Positions 1 to 8,135 are shown, counted from the first letter of the stretch. The stretch is 64,000 bases of DNA from Streptomyces tsukubensis (GCF_003932715.1 NZ_CP020700.1:3432501-3496500); one strand, 5' to 3'. Notes: generated by a model not told the origin, from the letters alone. A program made the numbers and translations.

Positions 1-2
1 TC

Positions 3-533
3 GCCCCGGCCGAACTCAACCGGAAGATGGCCTTCGCGGCGTTCGCGCGGGGCGAGGTGGGGATGCTGAACGGGCATCCGTCGCTGCTGCGGATCGCCCG
101 GAAGGCGGGAGTCGACCTGGGTACGGTGCCGATACCGGGGCCCAAGGGCACTCCGTACAACGCCATGGGTGTCGCCGACTGGATCATGGCGTTCAAGGAG
201 AACGGCAACCGCGTCCAGGCCGGGAAGTTCCTCGACTTCGTCTTCAGCGACGAGAACGTACTCGCCTTCGCCGGGCAGAACAATCTGCTGCCGGTGACGG
301 TGTCCGCGTCCCAGGCCATGGAGGACGATCCGAAGTACGGGGATCTGAAGAACTTCCTGGAGCCGCTGCCGAAGTCCGTCCTGCCGCCGGTCGGCAAGAC
401 GTCGTGGGCGGCGGTCAGCGCCGAGATCAAGCAGTCCATCGGGAAGGCGGTCGCCCCGGGCGGCAATCCGAAGGCGGTGCTGGACGCGATCGACCGGGTG
501 GCGGAGCAGGCGGACATCAAGAGCGGCGAGTAG
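3..533 (+). CDS. Extracellular sugar-binding protein of an ABC importer (C-terminal part)
   Basis: The window cuts the 5' end; 176 C-terminal residues remain, with the reading frame open to base 3. The text resembles family-1 extracellular solute-binding proteins: a late lobe with GVADWIMAFKENGN, then an FLDFVF helix and an 'NNLLPVT' segment, as in the second lobe of sugar-binding proteins. Such lipoproteins deliver oligosaccharides to a membrane permease pair; in Streptomyces the shared ATPase MsiK usually energises them, and an MsiK-type gene lies at the far end of this window. Signal peptide and lipobox would lie outside the window. No permease gene follows, so the permeases, if linked, are upstream. 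Substrate unknown. Family is fairly sure; partner assignment is inference. Confidence 0.8.
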   Translation, partial: APAELNRKMAFAAFARGEVGMLNGHPSLLRIARKAGVDLGTVPIPGPKGTPYNAMGVADWIMAFKENGNRVQAGKFLDFVFSDENVLAFAGQNNLLPVTVSASQAMEDDPKYGDLKNFLEPLPKSVLPPVGKTSWAAVSAEIKQSIGKAVAPGGNPKAVLDAIDRVAEQADIKSGE

Positions 534-658
534 GCGAGGGAAGGCGAGCAGAAGACGGGGAGGGGAGGGCGGGGCGTGCTCCCGCAGGCCGGAAGGCCGG
601 GGTCCGCTCCCGCAGGCCGGGATGCCGGGTGTCGGACCCGGGGCCTATGTTGGATCGT

Positions 659-931
659 ATGAACGACCCCGCCGCTCCCCCTCCGGACGCCGCAGGCTCC
701 CCGGCTCCCGGCCTCCCGGACCGCGACCGGGCCGTCCTCGCCATGGAGCGGCGGTCCTGGAGCGGGCCCGGTGCCAAGGAGCGGGCCGTGCGGGAGCAGC
801 TCGGGATGTCGCCCGTCCGCTACTACCAGTTGCTGAACGCCCTGCTCGACGACCCCCGGGCGCTGGCCCACGACCCGGTGACCGTCAACCGGCTCCGACG
901 TGTCAGAGACGAGAAACGCACACGCCGATAG
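659..931 (+). CDS. DUF3263 domain protein
   Basis: A 90-residue protein. After a Pro/Ala-rich N-terminus of about 25 residues it carries the conserved DUF3263 block: D-R-AVLA-ERRSW, GAKERAVREQLG, RYYQLLNALLDDPRAL, ending in an Arg/Lys tail. The block looks like a helix-turn-helix-sized all-alpha domain, but no function is established for the family and I do not assign one. I chose ATG 659; an in-frame ATG at 647 would add four residues (MLDR) and cannot be excluded. The 3' end lies 10 bases before the likely otsB start, so the two genes are probably co-transcribed. Confidence 0.75.
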   Translation: MNDPAAPPPDAAGSPAPGLPDRDRAVLAMERRSWSGPGAKERAVREQLGMSPVRYYQLLNALLDDPRALAHDPVTVNRLRRVRDEKRTRR

Positions 932-941
932 GGTCTGTCGC

Positions 942-1826
942 ATGGGTAGCTCTCCGCACTTCCCGGATGCTTCACCGTCACCCGGCCACGGTCTGCCGCG
1001 GCCGTCGACCCCGGCCGGCCGGGACGGGCTCGCCGCGCTGCTGGCCCGGCCCGAGAAGGCCGTGATCGCCCTCGACTTCGACGGCACCCTCGCCGAGATC
1101 GTCCCCGATCCGGAGCAGGCCCGGGCCCATCCGGGCGCGGCGCCCGCGCTCGCCCGGCTGGCGCCCCTGGTCGGCGATGTCGCCGTGGTGACCGGCCGTC
1201 CGGCCGGTGTCGCGGTGCGGTACGGCGGCTTCGCCGGGGTCGACGGGCTCGCGCATCTCGTCGTACTCGGGCACTACGGCTCCGAACGCTGGGACGCGGT
1301 CAGCGGTACGGTCAACACCCCGGCCCCGCATCCCGGTGTGGCGGCGGTCCGCGCCGAACTCCCCGGCTATCTCGACCGGTTCGGCGCCTGGCACGGCACG
1401 TGGATCGAAGAGAAGGGGCAGGCGGTCGCGGTCCACACCCGGCGGGCCGAGGACCCCGCGGCCGCGTTCGAGGCCCTGCGGGAGCCCCTCGCGACCCTCG
1501 CGGCCCGGCACGGACTGGTCCTGGAGCCGGGCCGGATGGTCCTGGAGCTGCGGCCGCCCGGGATGGACAAGGGCGTCGCGCTCGCGGAGTACGTCCACGA
1601 GGTCGGCGCGGAGTCCGTGCTGTACGCGGGGGACGATCTGGGCGACCTGCCCGCCTACGCGGCGGTGGAGAAGCTCCGCTCGGACGGTCTCGCGGGTGTG
1701 CTGGTGTGCAGCGGGAGTACGGAGGTCACCGAGCTGGCGGACCGCGCCGACCTGCTGCTGGCGGGTCCGGCGGCGGTCGTCTCCTTCCTGTCGTCCCTGG
1801 CGGACGCGCTGGGACCTCAGGGCTGA
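942..1826 (+). CDS. otsB: Trehalose-6-phosphate phosphatase
   Basis: Removes phosphate from trehalose 6-phosphate, the last step of the OtsA-OtsB pathway. The 294-residue protein is a HAD-superfamily phosphatase: DFDGT at residues 45-49 gives the nucleophile Asp45 and acid/base Asp47, 'VVTGRP' supplies motif II, and GDDLGD (Asp231, Asp232, Asp235) the Mg-binding motif IV. ATG 942 (MGSSPHF) is preferred to ATG 900, which would overlap the DUF3263 gene by 32 bases. It converges on otsA with only 10 bases between the two stop codons, so pathway partners are transcribed tail to tail. Cytoplasmic. Family and role are secure. Confidence 0.92.
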   Translation: MGSSPHFPDASPSPGHGLPRPSTPAGRDGLAALLARPEKAVIALDFDGTLAEIVPDPEQARAHPGAAPALARLAPLVGDVAVVTGRPAGVAVRYGGFAGVDGLAHLVVLGHYGSERWDAVSGTVNTPAPHPGVAAVRAELPGYLDRFGAWHGTWIEEKGQAVAVHTRRAEDPAAAFEALREPLATLAARHGLVLEPGRMVLELRPPGMDKGVALAEYVHEVGAESVLYAGDDLGDLPAYAAVEKLRSDGLAGVLVCSGSTEVTELADRADLLLAGPAAVVSFLSSLADALGPQG

Positions 1827-1836
1827 GCCCCCGGGG

Positions 1837-3291
1837 CTATGCCTCCGGGGCCAGCGCCTCCAGCTGGTCCAGGAACCACCGCTGCGGCGGGAGGGCCGTC
1901 GCGGCGGCGGCGAGGCGGGCGGTGCGGTCCGCCCGTACCTGCGCGGGAAGGGTCAGCGCCTCGTGGAGCGCCGCCGCCGTCGCGATCACGTCGTACGGGT
2001 TCACCACCAGCGCGTCCGCGCCCAGTTCCTCGTACGCCCCGGCCTCCCGCGACAGCACCAGCGCACAGCCCGCGTCCGAGACGACGGGGATCTCCTTCGC
2101 GACGAGGTTCATACCGTCGCGGATCGGGTTGACCAGGGCCACGTCCGCGAGCCGGTAGGCGGCCAGCGAACGGGCGAAGTCGTCCTTCACATGGAGCACG
2201 ACCGGGGTCCAGCCGGGCGTCCCGTACTCGTCGTTGACCGCGTCGGCGAGGCGCTGCACCTCCGCCGTGTAGTCGCGGTAGACGGCGAGGTCCTGGCGGG
2301 ACGGGTAGGCGAAGGCGACATGGACGACCCGTTCGTGCCATTCGGGGCGGGTCGCCAGCAGATGCCGGTAGGCCAGCAGACCCCGGACGATGTTCTTCGA
2401 CAGCTCCGTACGATCCACCCGGACGATCGTCTTCCGGTCGGGGCCGCCGATCTGCTCGCGCAGGGCCGTCATCCGTTCCTCGACGTCGGGGCGGTGGGCC
2501 CGCTCGCGGAGGAAACCGGCGTCGGCGCCGAGGCCGTGGACCCCGATCCGGGTGCCCTTGAGCGCGTCGGGGCCCAGCACCTCCGTACAGCAGGCGGTGA
2601 AGGCGTCGGCCCAGCGGCGGGTGAGGAAGCAGGTGCGGTCGGCGCCGAGGAGTCCGCGCAGCAGCTGCTCCGCGATGTCGTCGGGGAGCAGCCGGAAGTA
2701 GTCCGGGGGTGCCCACGGGGTGTGGGAGAAGTGGCCGATGCGCAGGTCGGGGCGGAGTTCCCGGAGCATTCCGGGGACCAGCGCGAGGTGGTAGTCCTGG
2801 ACGAGGATGGCCGCGCCGTCGGCGGCCCGGTCCGCGAGCGCTCGGGCGAAGGCGCGGTTGTACGTCTCGTACGACCGCCACTGGCGGCGGAACCCGTCGT
2901 CGAAGACGGGCTCCAGCGGGGTCTGGTACAGCAGATGGTGGATGAACCACAGCACCGAGTTGGCGATTCCGTTGTACGCGTCGGAGTGGACGTCCGGGTC
3001 GATGTCGAGCATCAGGACGCCGTCCTCGCCCCGGCCGATGCCGCGCCGGACGGCTTCGCGGTCGCCGTCGCCGAGGGCGCAGCAGACCCAGAGGGCGTCG
3101 TCGCGGGCTCCGATGGCGGAGAGTCCGGAGACGACGCCCCCGCCGCCGCGTTTCGCGTCCAGCGTGCCGTCGTCGCGCAGGGTGTAGGAGACGGGTCCGC
3201 GGTTGGACGCCACGAGCACCCGGGCGGAACCGGGGGCGGGTGAGCGGTCGCGGGCAGCGTCGGCCGGGGCGGCGGGGGGCTCGGGGACCAT
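1837..3291 (-). CDS. otsA: Trehalose-6-phosphate synthase (GT20)
   Basis: Transfers glucose from a nucleotide sugar to glucose 6-phosphate to give trehalose 6-phosphate. The 484-residue length fits GT20. Visible landmarks are 'ASNRGP' (residues 28-33), the glycine-rich loop around residues 48-55 (KRGGGGVVSG), VQDYHL, HTPWAPPDYF and, near the C-terminus, 'NPIRDGMNLVAKE' for donor binding. Residues 1-23 are a Pro/Ala-rich leader. It is the last gene of a minus-strand unit gpgS - LAPTG protein - otsA, 30 bases behind the latter. The neighbouring gpgS makes another compatible-solute precursor, which suggests coordinated osmolyte synthesis. Confidence 0.93.
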   Translation of the reverse strand: MVPEPPAAPADAARDRSPAPGSARVLVASNRGPVSYTLRDDGTLDAKRGGGGVVSGLSAIGARDDALWVCCALGDGDREAVRRGIGRGEDGVLMLDIDPDVHSDAYNGIANSVLWFIHHLLYQTPLEPVFDDGFRRQWRSYETYNRAFARALADRAADGAAILVQDYHLALVPGMLRELRPDLRIGHFSHTPWAPPDYFRLLPDDIAEQLLRGLLGADRTCFLTRRWADAFTACCTEVLGPDALKGTRIGVHGLGADAGFLRERAHRPDVEERMTALREQIGGPDRKTIVRVDRTELSKNIVRGLLAYRHLLATRPEWHERVVHVAFAYPSRQDLAVYRDYTAEVQRLADAVNDEYGTPGWTPVVLHVKDDFARSLAAYRLADVALVNPIRDGMNLVAKEIPVVSDAGCALVLSREAGAYEELGADALVVNPYDVIATAAALHEALTLPAQVRADRTARLAAAATALPPQRWFLDQLEALAPEA

Positions 3292-3321
3292 GTCGCAACA
3301 CCTAGCCTTCCGGGCGCCGGC

Positions 3322-4080
3322 TCAAACGTCCGTTCGCCCGTCGTGGCGCGGTTCACGCCGTCCGCGCGCCGCGACGACGGCGATCGCCCCGGCCGCGGCG
3401 AGGGCGGTGGCGAGGCCGCCGAGCAGCCAGATCCGCTCGCCGTCGCGGCTGCGGCCGGTGGGTGCGAGGACCGGTGCCCCGGGGGCGCCGACGGCCGGAA
3501 CCGCTCCCGCGACGGTGATCCGGGGGACCGGGGTCACGGCGCGGGGCGCCCGGTGGACCGGGACGGGCCGTCCGCCGGGGGCGGTCCCCGCGGCGGGGGC
3601 GCGGGTGGGATAGAAGGCGGGGCGAAGCTCGGCGGCGGGGCCGGGTGCCGCGGCGGGCGCCGGAACCGTCTCGGCCCGGGCGGCGGGACCGGGCGCCGCT
3701 ACGGGTCGGGCGGCCGGGCGGGGCGCCGTCCCGGCCTGTCCCTCCCGGCCGGACACCGCGTCCGTGACACCGGCGGGACCGGGCGCGACGGCGCGGCCCG
3801 GGTCCGGAAGGACCCGTACCGCTTCGGTCCCGGCGGCCGGGCCCGGCGTGTCCGCGCGGGCGATCGGGGCCGCCGGGACCACCAGGACCACCAGGGCCAG
3901 CAGTCCGGCCAGCTTCACCGCGCGGCCCCGGACCCGTCCGGGGCCGCGCCTGCGGCCCGGGCGCCGTGCGGGCGGTCTGCGGTACGGGGCACGGCCGCGT
4001 GGGATGTGCGGACGTACGGAGACGGGCGCCGCCGCCGGGGCCGAGGGACGCCGGGGCTGCGCAATACGGGTATAAGTCAT
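3322..4080 (-). CDS. Pro/Ala-rich protein with a C-terminal LAPTG sorting signal
   Basis: I do not recognise a named family. The 252-residue frame has an Arg-rich cytoplasmic leader (1-53), a hydrophobic stretch (55-75) ending in ARA before Asp77, which reads as a signal peptide, a long Pro/Ala/Gly-rich low-complexity region, and a complete cell-wall sorting signal: LAPTG at 205-209, a hydrophobic helix (about 218-238) and a basic tail RGRRE. Class E sortases of Streptomyces use LAXTG, as in the long chaplins, so attachment to peptidoglycan is likely. A GTG at 3918 would give a conventional short signal peptide; the ATG at 4080 is the longest option. The gene sits between gpgS and otsA with gaps of 38 and 30 bases. 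Real protein likely; role unknown. Confidence 0.65.
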   Translation of the reverse strand: MTYTRIAQPRRPSAPAAAPVSVRPHIPRGRAPYRRPPARRPGRRRGPGRVRGRAVKLAGLLALVVLVVPAAPIARADTPGPAAGTEAVRVLPDPGRAVAPGPAGVTDAVSGREGQAGTAPRPAARPVAAPGPAARAETVPAPAAAPGPAAELRPAFYPTRAPAAGTAPGGRPVPVHRAPRAVTPVPRITVAGAVPAVGAPGAPVLAPTGRSRDGERIWLLGGLATALAAAGAIAVVAARGRREPRHDGRTDV

Positions 4081-4118
4081 ACATAAGATATTCAGCCCTT
4101 TGACTGGGAAACCGGCGC

Positions 4119-5069
4119 TTATGCCGCGCGACGCGCCGCATACTCACCGATCTCGCGCATCGGCGGCCGCTCCTCCGTGTCCACCGCATGGGTCCGCGGT
4201 ACGAACCCGTCCGCCCCCCGCTCGAACTGCGTCAGCACCGGCCGCACCAACTGCCCCCGGGACAGCCGCAGTTGCGCCGTCCGGTAGATCGCCGCCGCCA
4301 TCCGGCCCAGCGCCCGTCCGTCCTGGTGACGGTGCTTGCGGGAACCCACGTCCACCTGGGCCAGCGCATCCAGACCCACCGTGTGCAGCGCGTCGACGAG
4401 CAGCGCCAGCTCCACCCCGTAGCCCACGGGGAAGGGCAGCCGCTCCAGCAGGGAGCGGCGGGCCGCGTACTCACCGCCGAGCGGCTGCACCACCCCCGCC
4501 AGCTGCGGCCAGTGCAGATTGAGCAGCGGCCGCGCCACCAGCTCGGTAACCCGGCCACCCTGGCCTGCGGCTTCACCCAGCGGCCTGTCGTACATCGCCT
4601 TGACGAACTGCACCTCGGGGTCGGTCAGCAGCGGGCCGACGATCCCGGAGACGAAATCCGCCGAGAAGTCCCGCAGATCGGCGTCGACGAAGCAGACGAT
4701 GTCACCGCGGGTGACCATCAGGGAGCGCCACAGCACCTCCCCCTTGCCCGGCAGCGCGGGTATCCGCGGCAGGATCGCGTCCCGGTGGACCACCCGCGCC
4801 CCGGCCGCCGCGGCGACCTCCGCGGTCCGGTCGGTGGAGCCCGAGTCGATCACCACCAGCTCGTCGACCAGCGGAACCTTCTCCATCAGCTCCCGGCGGA
4901 TCACGGTGACGATGTCACCGACCGTCGCCTCCTCATCGAGCGCGGGCAGCACGACGCTCACCGTCGGTGAGGGCGCGGCCGCCCGTTTGGCCGCGAGCAG
5001 CGCCGGAAGCGGGCGGTCCGCCGCCGACCAGGAACGCGTCGCCAGCCAGCGCTCTACCTCTTCGAGCAC
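4119..5069 (-). CDS. gpgS: Glucosyl-3-phosphoglycerate synthase (GT81)
   Basis: Transfers glucose from a nucleotide sugar to 3-phosphoglycerate, the first step towards glucosylglycerate and, in some actinobacteria, methylglucose lipopolysaccharides. The 316-residue protein opens with a GTG and has a GT-A fold signature: 'VVLPALDEE' (39-47), 'IDSGSTDRT' (74-82), the metal-binding DADLRD (129-134), and 'QPLGGEYAARR' followed by PFPVGYGVE, both typical of GpgS. First gene of the unit with the LAPTG protein and otsA. The matching phosphatase gene (gpgP) is not in the window. Shared transcription with otsA hints at a common osmotic or nitrogen-stress role, which is inference. Confidence 0.88.
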   Translation of the reverse strand: MLEEVERWLATRSWSAADRPLPALLAAKRAAAPSPTVSVVLPALDEEATVGDIVTVIRRELMEKVPLVDELVVIDSGSTDRTAEVAAAAGARVVHRDAILPRIPALPGKGEVLWRSLMVTRGDIVCFVDADLRDFSADFVSGIVGPLLTDPEVQFVKAMYDRPLGEAAGQGGRVTELVARPLLNLHWPQLAGVVQPLGGEYAARRSLLERLPFPVGYGVELALLVDALHTVGLDALAQVDVGSRKHRHQDGRALGRMAAAIYRTAQLRLSRGQLVRPVLTQFERGADGFVPRTHAVDTEERPPMREIGEYAARRAA

Positions 5070-5292
5070 GTGCTCTACTCCTCAACCGTCGGGATGCCTC
5101 CCACGTCCTTCCGGGCGTACGGGAGGGGGGGTCCGGGTGCCTTCCGTGCGCGTCCGGACGCGCCCGTGTGATCCATCTCGCGGTACGGACGACTATCTCA
5201 ACCGTCCGGACCTTCAGTTACAGTCTTGAACAACGCGGATGACCGTCGCATGTCGGGGTCCGGCGTTCAACTTGCTCAACAATCAAATACCG

Positions 5293-5468
5293 CTCATCCA
5301 GAGGGGCAGAGGGAAACGGCCCGTTGAAGCCCCGGCAACCCTCCAGCCGGTCTCCGTCGTGACAGTGCGATCCGCAGCAGCGGACAGCGCCCGTCCACGC
5401 CGCGAGGCTCCCGGCTAGGGAAGGTGCCAAATCCGTCTCATGGCGAGATGCGCCATGAGGAAGATGAG
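5293..5468 (+). promoter_or_regulatory. SAM-I (S-box) riboswitch upstream of thrC
   Basis: The conserved SAM-I core can be read directly. P1 is CTCATC (5293-5298) closing with GATGAG (5463-5468). After it come CAGAGGGGCAGAGGGAAACG, the 'GCCCCGGCAACC' block, a variable P3 region, 'GGAAGGTGCCAAATCC', and a P4 hairpin TCATGGCG/CGCCATGA (5438-5445/5451-5458). The 3' strand of P1 runs into GAGGAGAAAGGG, the thrC ribosome-binding region, so ligand-stabilised P1 could hide the Shine-Dalgarno sequence; I see no intrinsic terminator. Control is therefore probably translational, with SAM turning thrC off. Confidence 0.93.
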
Positions 5469-5487
5469 GAGAAAGGGCCTCGCCTCC

Positions 5488-6801
5488 ATGGCTGCGCAGA
5501 CCGTCGCAAGCACCACCGACACCACCACCGCCCCCGCCGCCCCCTCAGTGGATCTCGGTCCCGCCGTCGCGCTCTCCTGTCGCGAGTGCGGAGAGCGCAC
5601 CCCGCTCAGTCCGAGCTTCGCCTGTGCCTCCTGTTTCGGTCCCCTGGAAGCCGCCTACGAGCTGCCCACCGGAGACCCGGAGGCGCTGCGCAAGGCCATC
5701 GAGGCCGGCCCGGAGAGCATCTGGCGTTACGCGCCCCTGCTGCCCGTCCCCGCCGACGTGGCCGACAAGCCCAATCTCAACCCCGGTTTCACCCGGCTCG
5801 TGAAGGCCGACCGGCTCGCCGCCGAGCTGGGCGTCACCGGTGAGCTGTATGTGAAGGACGACTCCGGCAACCCGACCCACTCCTTCAAGGACCGGGTCGT
5901 GGCCATCGCCGTCGAGGCCGCCCGCGCCTTCGGCTTCACCACCCTCTCCTGCTCCTCCACCGGCAACCTCGCGGGCGCCGTGGGCGCCGCCGCCGCCCGC
6001 GCCGGGCTGCGGTCCTGCGTCTTCATCCCGCACGACCTGGAGCAGGGCAAGGTCGTCATGGCTGCCGTCTACGGCGGCGACGTCGTCGCCATCGAGGGCA
6101 CCTATGACGACGTGAACCGTTTCTGCTCCGAGCTGATCGGCGACCCGATCGGCGAGGGCTGGGGCTTCACCAACGTCAATCTGCGGCCGTACTACGCGGA
6201 GGGCTCCAAGACCCTGGCGTACGAGATCTGCGAGCAGCTCGGCTGGCGGATCCCGGACCAGATCGTCGTCCCGGTGGCCTCCGGCTCCCAGCTCACCAAG
6301 ATCGACAAGGGGCTCCAGGAGCTCATCAAGGTCGGTCTGGTCGAGGAGAAGCCGTACCGGATCATCGCCGCGCAGGCCGAGGGCTGCTCGCCGGTCTCCG
6401 CCGCCTACAAGGCGGGCCACGACGTGGTCCGGCCGGTGAAGCCGGACACCATCGTCAAGTCGCTCGCCATCGGCAACCCGGCGGACGGTCCCTATGTCCT
6501 GGACATCGCCCGGCGCACCGGCGGTGCGGTGGAGGACGTCACGGACGAGCAGGTCGTCGAGGGCATCAAGCTGCTCGCCAGGACCGAGGGGATCTTCGCG
6601 GAGACCGCGGGCGGCGTGACGGTCGGGGTGGCGAAGAAGCTGCTGGAGTCGGGGGTGCTGGACCCCGCCGCGACCACCGTCGTCATCAACACGGGCGACG
6701 GGCTCAAGACGCTGGACGCGGTCGCCGCGACCAGCGGCCCCACCGCCACCATCCGGCCGAGCCTGGACGCGTTCCGCGCGGCGGGTCTCGCCACCCACTG
6801 A
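5488..6801 (+). CDS. thrC: Threonine synthase
   Basis: PLP enzyme converting O-phosphohomoserine to threonine. The 437-residue protein has an N-terminal CxxC...CxxC pair (Cys31/34, Cys46/49), then the PLP segment GNPTHSFKDR with Lys134 as the Schiff-base lysine, 'SSTGNLAGA' and a late 'INTGDG' phosphate-binding loop. ATG 5488 is preferred to the upstream in-frame ATG 5440, because 5440 lies inside the riboswitch P4 stem and GAGGAGAAAGGG (5466-5477) precedes 5488 at a usable distance. cysO follows 125 bases downstream. The SAM riboswitch puts a threonine-branch enzyme under methionine-cycle control. Confidence 0.94.
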   Translation: MAAQTVASTTDTTTAPAAPSVDLGPAVALSCRECGERTPLSPSFACASCFGPLEAAYELPTGDPEALRKAIEAGPESIWRYAPLLPVPADVADKPNLNPGFTRLVKADRLAAELGVTGELYVKDDSGNPTHSFKDRVVAIAVEAARAFGFTTLSCSSTGNLAGAVGAAAARAGLRSCVFIPHDLEQGKVVMAAVYGGDVVAIEGTYDDVNRFCSELIGDPIGEGWGFTNVNLRPYYAEGSKTLAYEICEQLGWRIPDQIVVPVASGSQLTKIDKGLQELIKVGLVEEKPYRIIAAQAEGCSPVSAAYKAGHDVVRPVKPDTIVKSLAIGNPADGPYVLDIARRTGGAVEDVTDEQVVEGIKLLARTEGIFAETAGGVTVGVAKKLLESGVLDPAATTVVINTGDGLKTLDAVAATSGPTATIRPSLDAFRAAGLATH

Positions 6802-6926
6802 CCGGCCGCAGTCCCGGCAGCGCCCCGGCCGCTGACCCGCCGGGGCCGTCCGGGACCTCCCGCCGCCGCTTCCGACCGCCGAGCCGTCCACCGAGCCCGG
6901 GCCACCGCCCGAGGAAGGCACCACCC

Positions 6927-7202
6927 ATGAGCGTCAACGTTCGCATCCCGACCATCCTGCGCACCTACACCGGCGGACAGGCCGAGGTGGCCGCCGAGGG
7001 CGCGACCCTCGCCGAGGTCATCGCCGATCTGGAGAAGAACCACGCGGGGATCTCCGCCCGGGTCCTGGACGACCAGGGGAAGCTGCGCCGCTTCGTCAAT
7101 GTGTACGTCAACGACGACGACGTCCGGTTCGAGCAGGGGCTGGAGACCGCGACCCCCGACGGCGCCGGAATCTCGATCATCCCGGCAGTCGCCGGCGGCT
7201 GA
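6927..7202 (+). CDS. cysO: CysO-type sulfur carrier protein (MoaD/ThiS family)
   Basis: A 91-residue beta-grasp protein ending in the Gly-Gly needed for C-terminal thiocarboxylation. It closely follows mycobacterial CysO in motif order: RIPTILR-YTGGQ, 'LEKNHAGIS', 'GKLRRFVNVYVNDDDVRF' and the terminal 'IIPAVAGG'. CysO-thiocarboxylate donates sulfur to O-phosphoserine through CysM, a PLP cysteine synthase, and Mec releases the cysteine. Neither cysM nor mec is nearby here; the gene follows thrC instead, and a strong hairpin closes the unit at 7285. It could serve other thiocarboxylate pathways, but sequence favours CysO. Confidence 0.82.
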   Translation: MSVNVRIPTILRTYTGGQAEVAAEGATLAEVIADLEKNHAGISARVLDDQGKLRRFVNVYVNDDDVRFEQGLETATPDGAGISIIPAVAGG

Positions 7203-7284
7203 CCGCCCGGCTCCGCACGCGGGCGTACGCCCCCGCCGGCGGCCCCGGGCCCCGCGGTCCGCGGCGCTGACCCTCGGTCATCGA

Positions 7285-7321
7285 AATGGCCCCCTCCGTA
7301 AGACAAACGGAGGGGGCCATT
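7285..7321. terminator. Strong hairpin terminator after cysO
   Basis: Fifteen-base perfect arms AATGGCCCCCTCCGT (7285-7299) and ACGGAGGGGGCCATT (7307-7321) enclose a 7-base loop. It closes the thrC-cysO unit; no long U-tract follows, as is usual in Streptomyces. Confidence 0.85.
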
Positions 7322-7672
7322 CTGCATGGTTGAACACGCTAGAGTTGGGGAAGGCCCGGTGATCATCCACCCATGGCCAGGTATGAGAATGCGCCCGGGC
7401 TCGATAAGAAGCAGCCAATGTGCAGGCGCACTCTGTCTCATAGATTCCTTTTGTCCGGTCGGACTTGCCCCGGAATTTCCTGAATTCAGGAGAATTACCC
7501 GATAGTAGCCTTCCGGATTTCCCGCCCGATTGCCCTGTTGCAGAGGGCAGTTGTGCAGATACATTCAGCCGCGGTCGACGCGTTCCGGCGCACACCTGTG
7601 AGGTCGGGTGAGCTCAGACCCGGGTCCGCGAGGTGCGGTCCTGTGCAAGGGCCAGTAATAGGGGAGTTAGGC
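7322..7672 (+). other. 351-bp gene-free leader region of the cold-shock gene
   Basis: No credible coding frame. The G+C content is lower than in its surroundings, which suits a promoter and a structured leader. It contains a perfect 14-bp palindrome TCCTGAATTCAGGA (7478-7491) and a short hairpin GTCC/GGAC (7453-7464). A GGGGAG ribosome-binding site (7661-7666) precedes the csp start. Long 5' leaders are common for CspA-type genes, but no mapped promoter can be claimed. Confidence 0.5.
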
Positions 7673-7876
7673 ATGGCTCAGGGCACCGTCAAGTGGTTCA
7701 ACGCGGAGAAGGGGTACGGCTTCATCGCGGTCGACGGTGGTGCGGATGTTTTCGTCCACTACAGCGCGATTCAGATGGACGGCTACCGCACCCTGGAAGA
7801 GGGGCAGCGGGTCGAGTTCGAGATCTCGCAGGGCCAGAAGGGCCCGCAGGCCGATATGGTCAAGCTCTCGGCCTGA
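7673..7876 (+). CDS. CspA-family cold-shock protein
   Basis: A 67-residue single cold-shock domain that binds single-stranded RNA or DNA and melts structure. RNP1 is KGYGFI and RNP2 is VFVHYSAI, with WFNAEKG before RNP1. Many streptomycetes carry a cold-shock gene just before groEL2, as here. ATG 7673 is preceded by GGGGAG; the longer upstream frame has no support. A hairpin follows at 7943. Streptomyces has several paralogues and the exact one cannot be named from sequence alone. Confidence 0.93.
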   Translation: MAQGTVKWFNAEKGYGFIAVDGGADVFVHYSAIQMDGYRTLEEGQRVEFEISQGQKGPQADMVKLSA

Positions 7877-7942
7877 CCGACTCTTCCTTCCGCGCGCTTG
7901 CGCGTCGACGCACGCATACGCTCGCACGCAGACGCATTCAAT

Positions 7943-7977
7943 AGGGTCCGCATCCCGCTCACCGGGGTGCGGGCCCT
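7943..7977. terminator. Hairpin terminator after csp
   Basis: Arms AGGGTCCGCATCCC (7943-7956) and GGGGTGCGGGCCCT (7964-7977) pair over 14 positions with two G-U pairs. It separates csp from the groEL2 promoter region. Confidence 0.65.
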
Positions 7978-8099
7978 GCGCGTTTCCCGCGACTGGAGCG
8001 CCGTTCCGCCCGCCGCCGGACCCCGCCGCCGGAGCCTCGCCCGCACCCGCCCCGGACCCCGTCCGCACCCGCCCCCTCGGGCGGTACACCAGGAGCGGC

Positions 8100-8126
8100 C
8101 TTGCACTCTCGGGTGCCGAGTGCTAA
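8100..8126 (+). promoter_or_regulatory. Upstream CIRCE operator (HrcA site 1) of groEL2
   Basis: CTTGCACTC-N9-GAGTGCTAA. The right half-site matches the CIRCE consensus (TTAGCACTC-N9-GAGTGCTAA) exactly and the left matches 7 of 9. TTGCAC at 8101-8106 could also serve as a -35 element with TAATCA at 8124-8129 as a weak -10, so HrcA bound here would block the promoter. Confidence 0.7.
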
Positions 8127-8135
8127 TCATTGGCG

